5,574 nucleotides of DNA from NCBI GenBank assembly GCA_934630445.1, contig CAKTWY010000166.1, forward strand, positions 1 through 5,574. The letters run 5' to 3'. Source of the stretch: an uncultured Eubacteriales bacterium (lineage in GTDB: Bacteria; Bacillota; Clostridia; Oscillospirales; Butyricicoccaceae). The translations under genes were made by a program, and so were the position numbers. Below, piece by piece: positions 5,516 through 5,574 of the stretch; the first letter of the stretch is position 1, and each line of letters opens with the position of its first letter. Below the pieces are notes generated by a model that worked only from the letters and a program-made list of their open reading frames with translations, was not told the DNA's origin and did no database searches.

Positions 5516-5574
5516 TTATCTCAGCAGTTCGGGGTGCTCCTTTAAATAGCTGCGGACCTTGCGCACGTCCATCT
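5516..5574 (-). CDS. C-terminal end of an unidentified minus-strand gene
   Basis: On the minus strand, one frame entering from the window edge reads MDVRKVRSYLKEHPELLR and ends in TAA (5518-5516). The strong hairpin directly after this stop supports it as the true 3' end of a gene. The Met codon at 5572-5570 is probably internal, since the edge cuts the gene. The sequence is charged and helical-looking. I do not recognise the family from 18 residues. One of the other two frames is also open over this short stretch, so the call rests on the stop-to-terminator arrangement. Confidence 0.5.
   Translation of the reverse strand, partial: MDVRKVRSYLKEHPELLR

Noticed and set aside
1..5574. CRISPR array, tRNA, rRNA, transposase or toxin-antitoxin pair
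   Set aside because: No regularly spaced repeats, cloverleaf or rRNA-like sequence, or transposase motifs were seen. The repeats present are hairpins rather than arrays.

Overview
The window looks like a chromosomal segment of a Gram-positive, low-to-medium GC anaerobe, most likely a Clostridia member of the Oscillospiraceae/Ruminococcaceae type. This placement is an inference. It rests on an SLH-domain surface protein with Clostridia-style beta-helix and InlB-like modules, a PrsA/SurA-type lipoprotein foldase, a Noc-type ParB-family protein, and strong AAGG-type ribosome binding sites.

Layout: (1) Positions 2-2695 (+) carry most of a large modular cell-surface protein whose N-terminus lies before the window. 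In order it has a GGT-rich beta-helix, a Pro/Ala linker, beta domains, a Gly/Ser linker, an InlB-like repeat and three SLH wall anchors. (2) Positions 2696-3089 hold no gene. They contain a run of hairpins, including a strong bidirectional terminator inside a composite inverted-repeat element at 2764-2923, and the terminator of the next, convergent gene. (3) Positions 3090-4097 (-) encode a parvulin-type peptidyl-prolyl isomerase lipoprotein. (4) Positions 4098-4621 form a divergent intergenic region with a good promoter for each flanking gene; the lipoprotein promoter is nearly palindromic. (5) Positions 4622-5434 (+) encode Noc, the CTP-dependent ParB-family nucleoid occlusion protein. It carries all four residues that specify binding to Noc sites rather than parS. 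(6) Two hairpins follow, then the last 18-19 codons of an unidentified convergent gene on the minus strand (5516-5574).

Functionally the window joins cell-envelope genes (a wall-anchored surface protein and an extracytoplasmic foldase that could help fold such exported proteins) to a cell-division/chromosome gene. Each gene appears to be its own transcription unit. I see no CRISPR array, tRNA, rRNA, transposase or obvious undescribed multi-gene system. The most interesting signals are the composite palindromic element downstream of the SLH gene, the Noc specificity signature with Noc-site-like half-sites in its own leader, and the symmetric promoter between the lipoprotein gene and noc.
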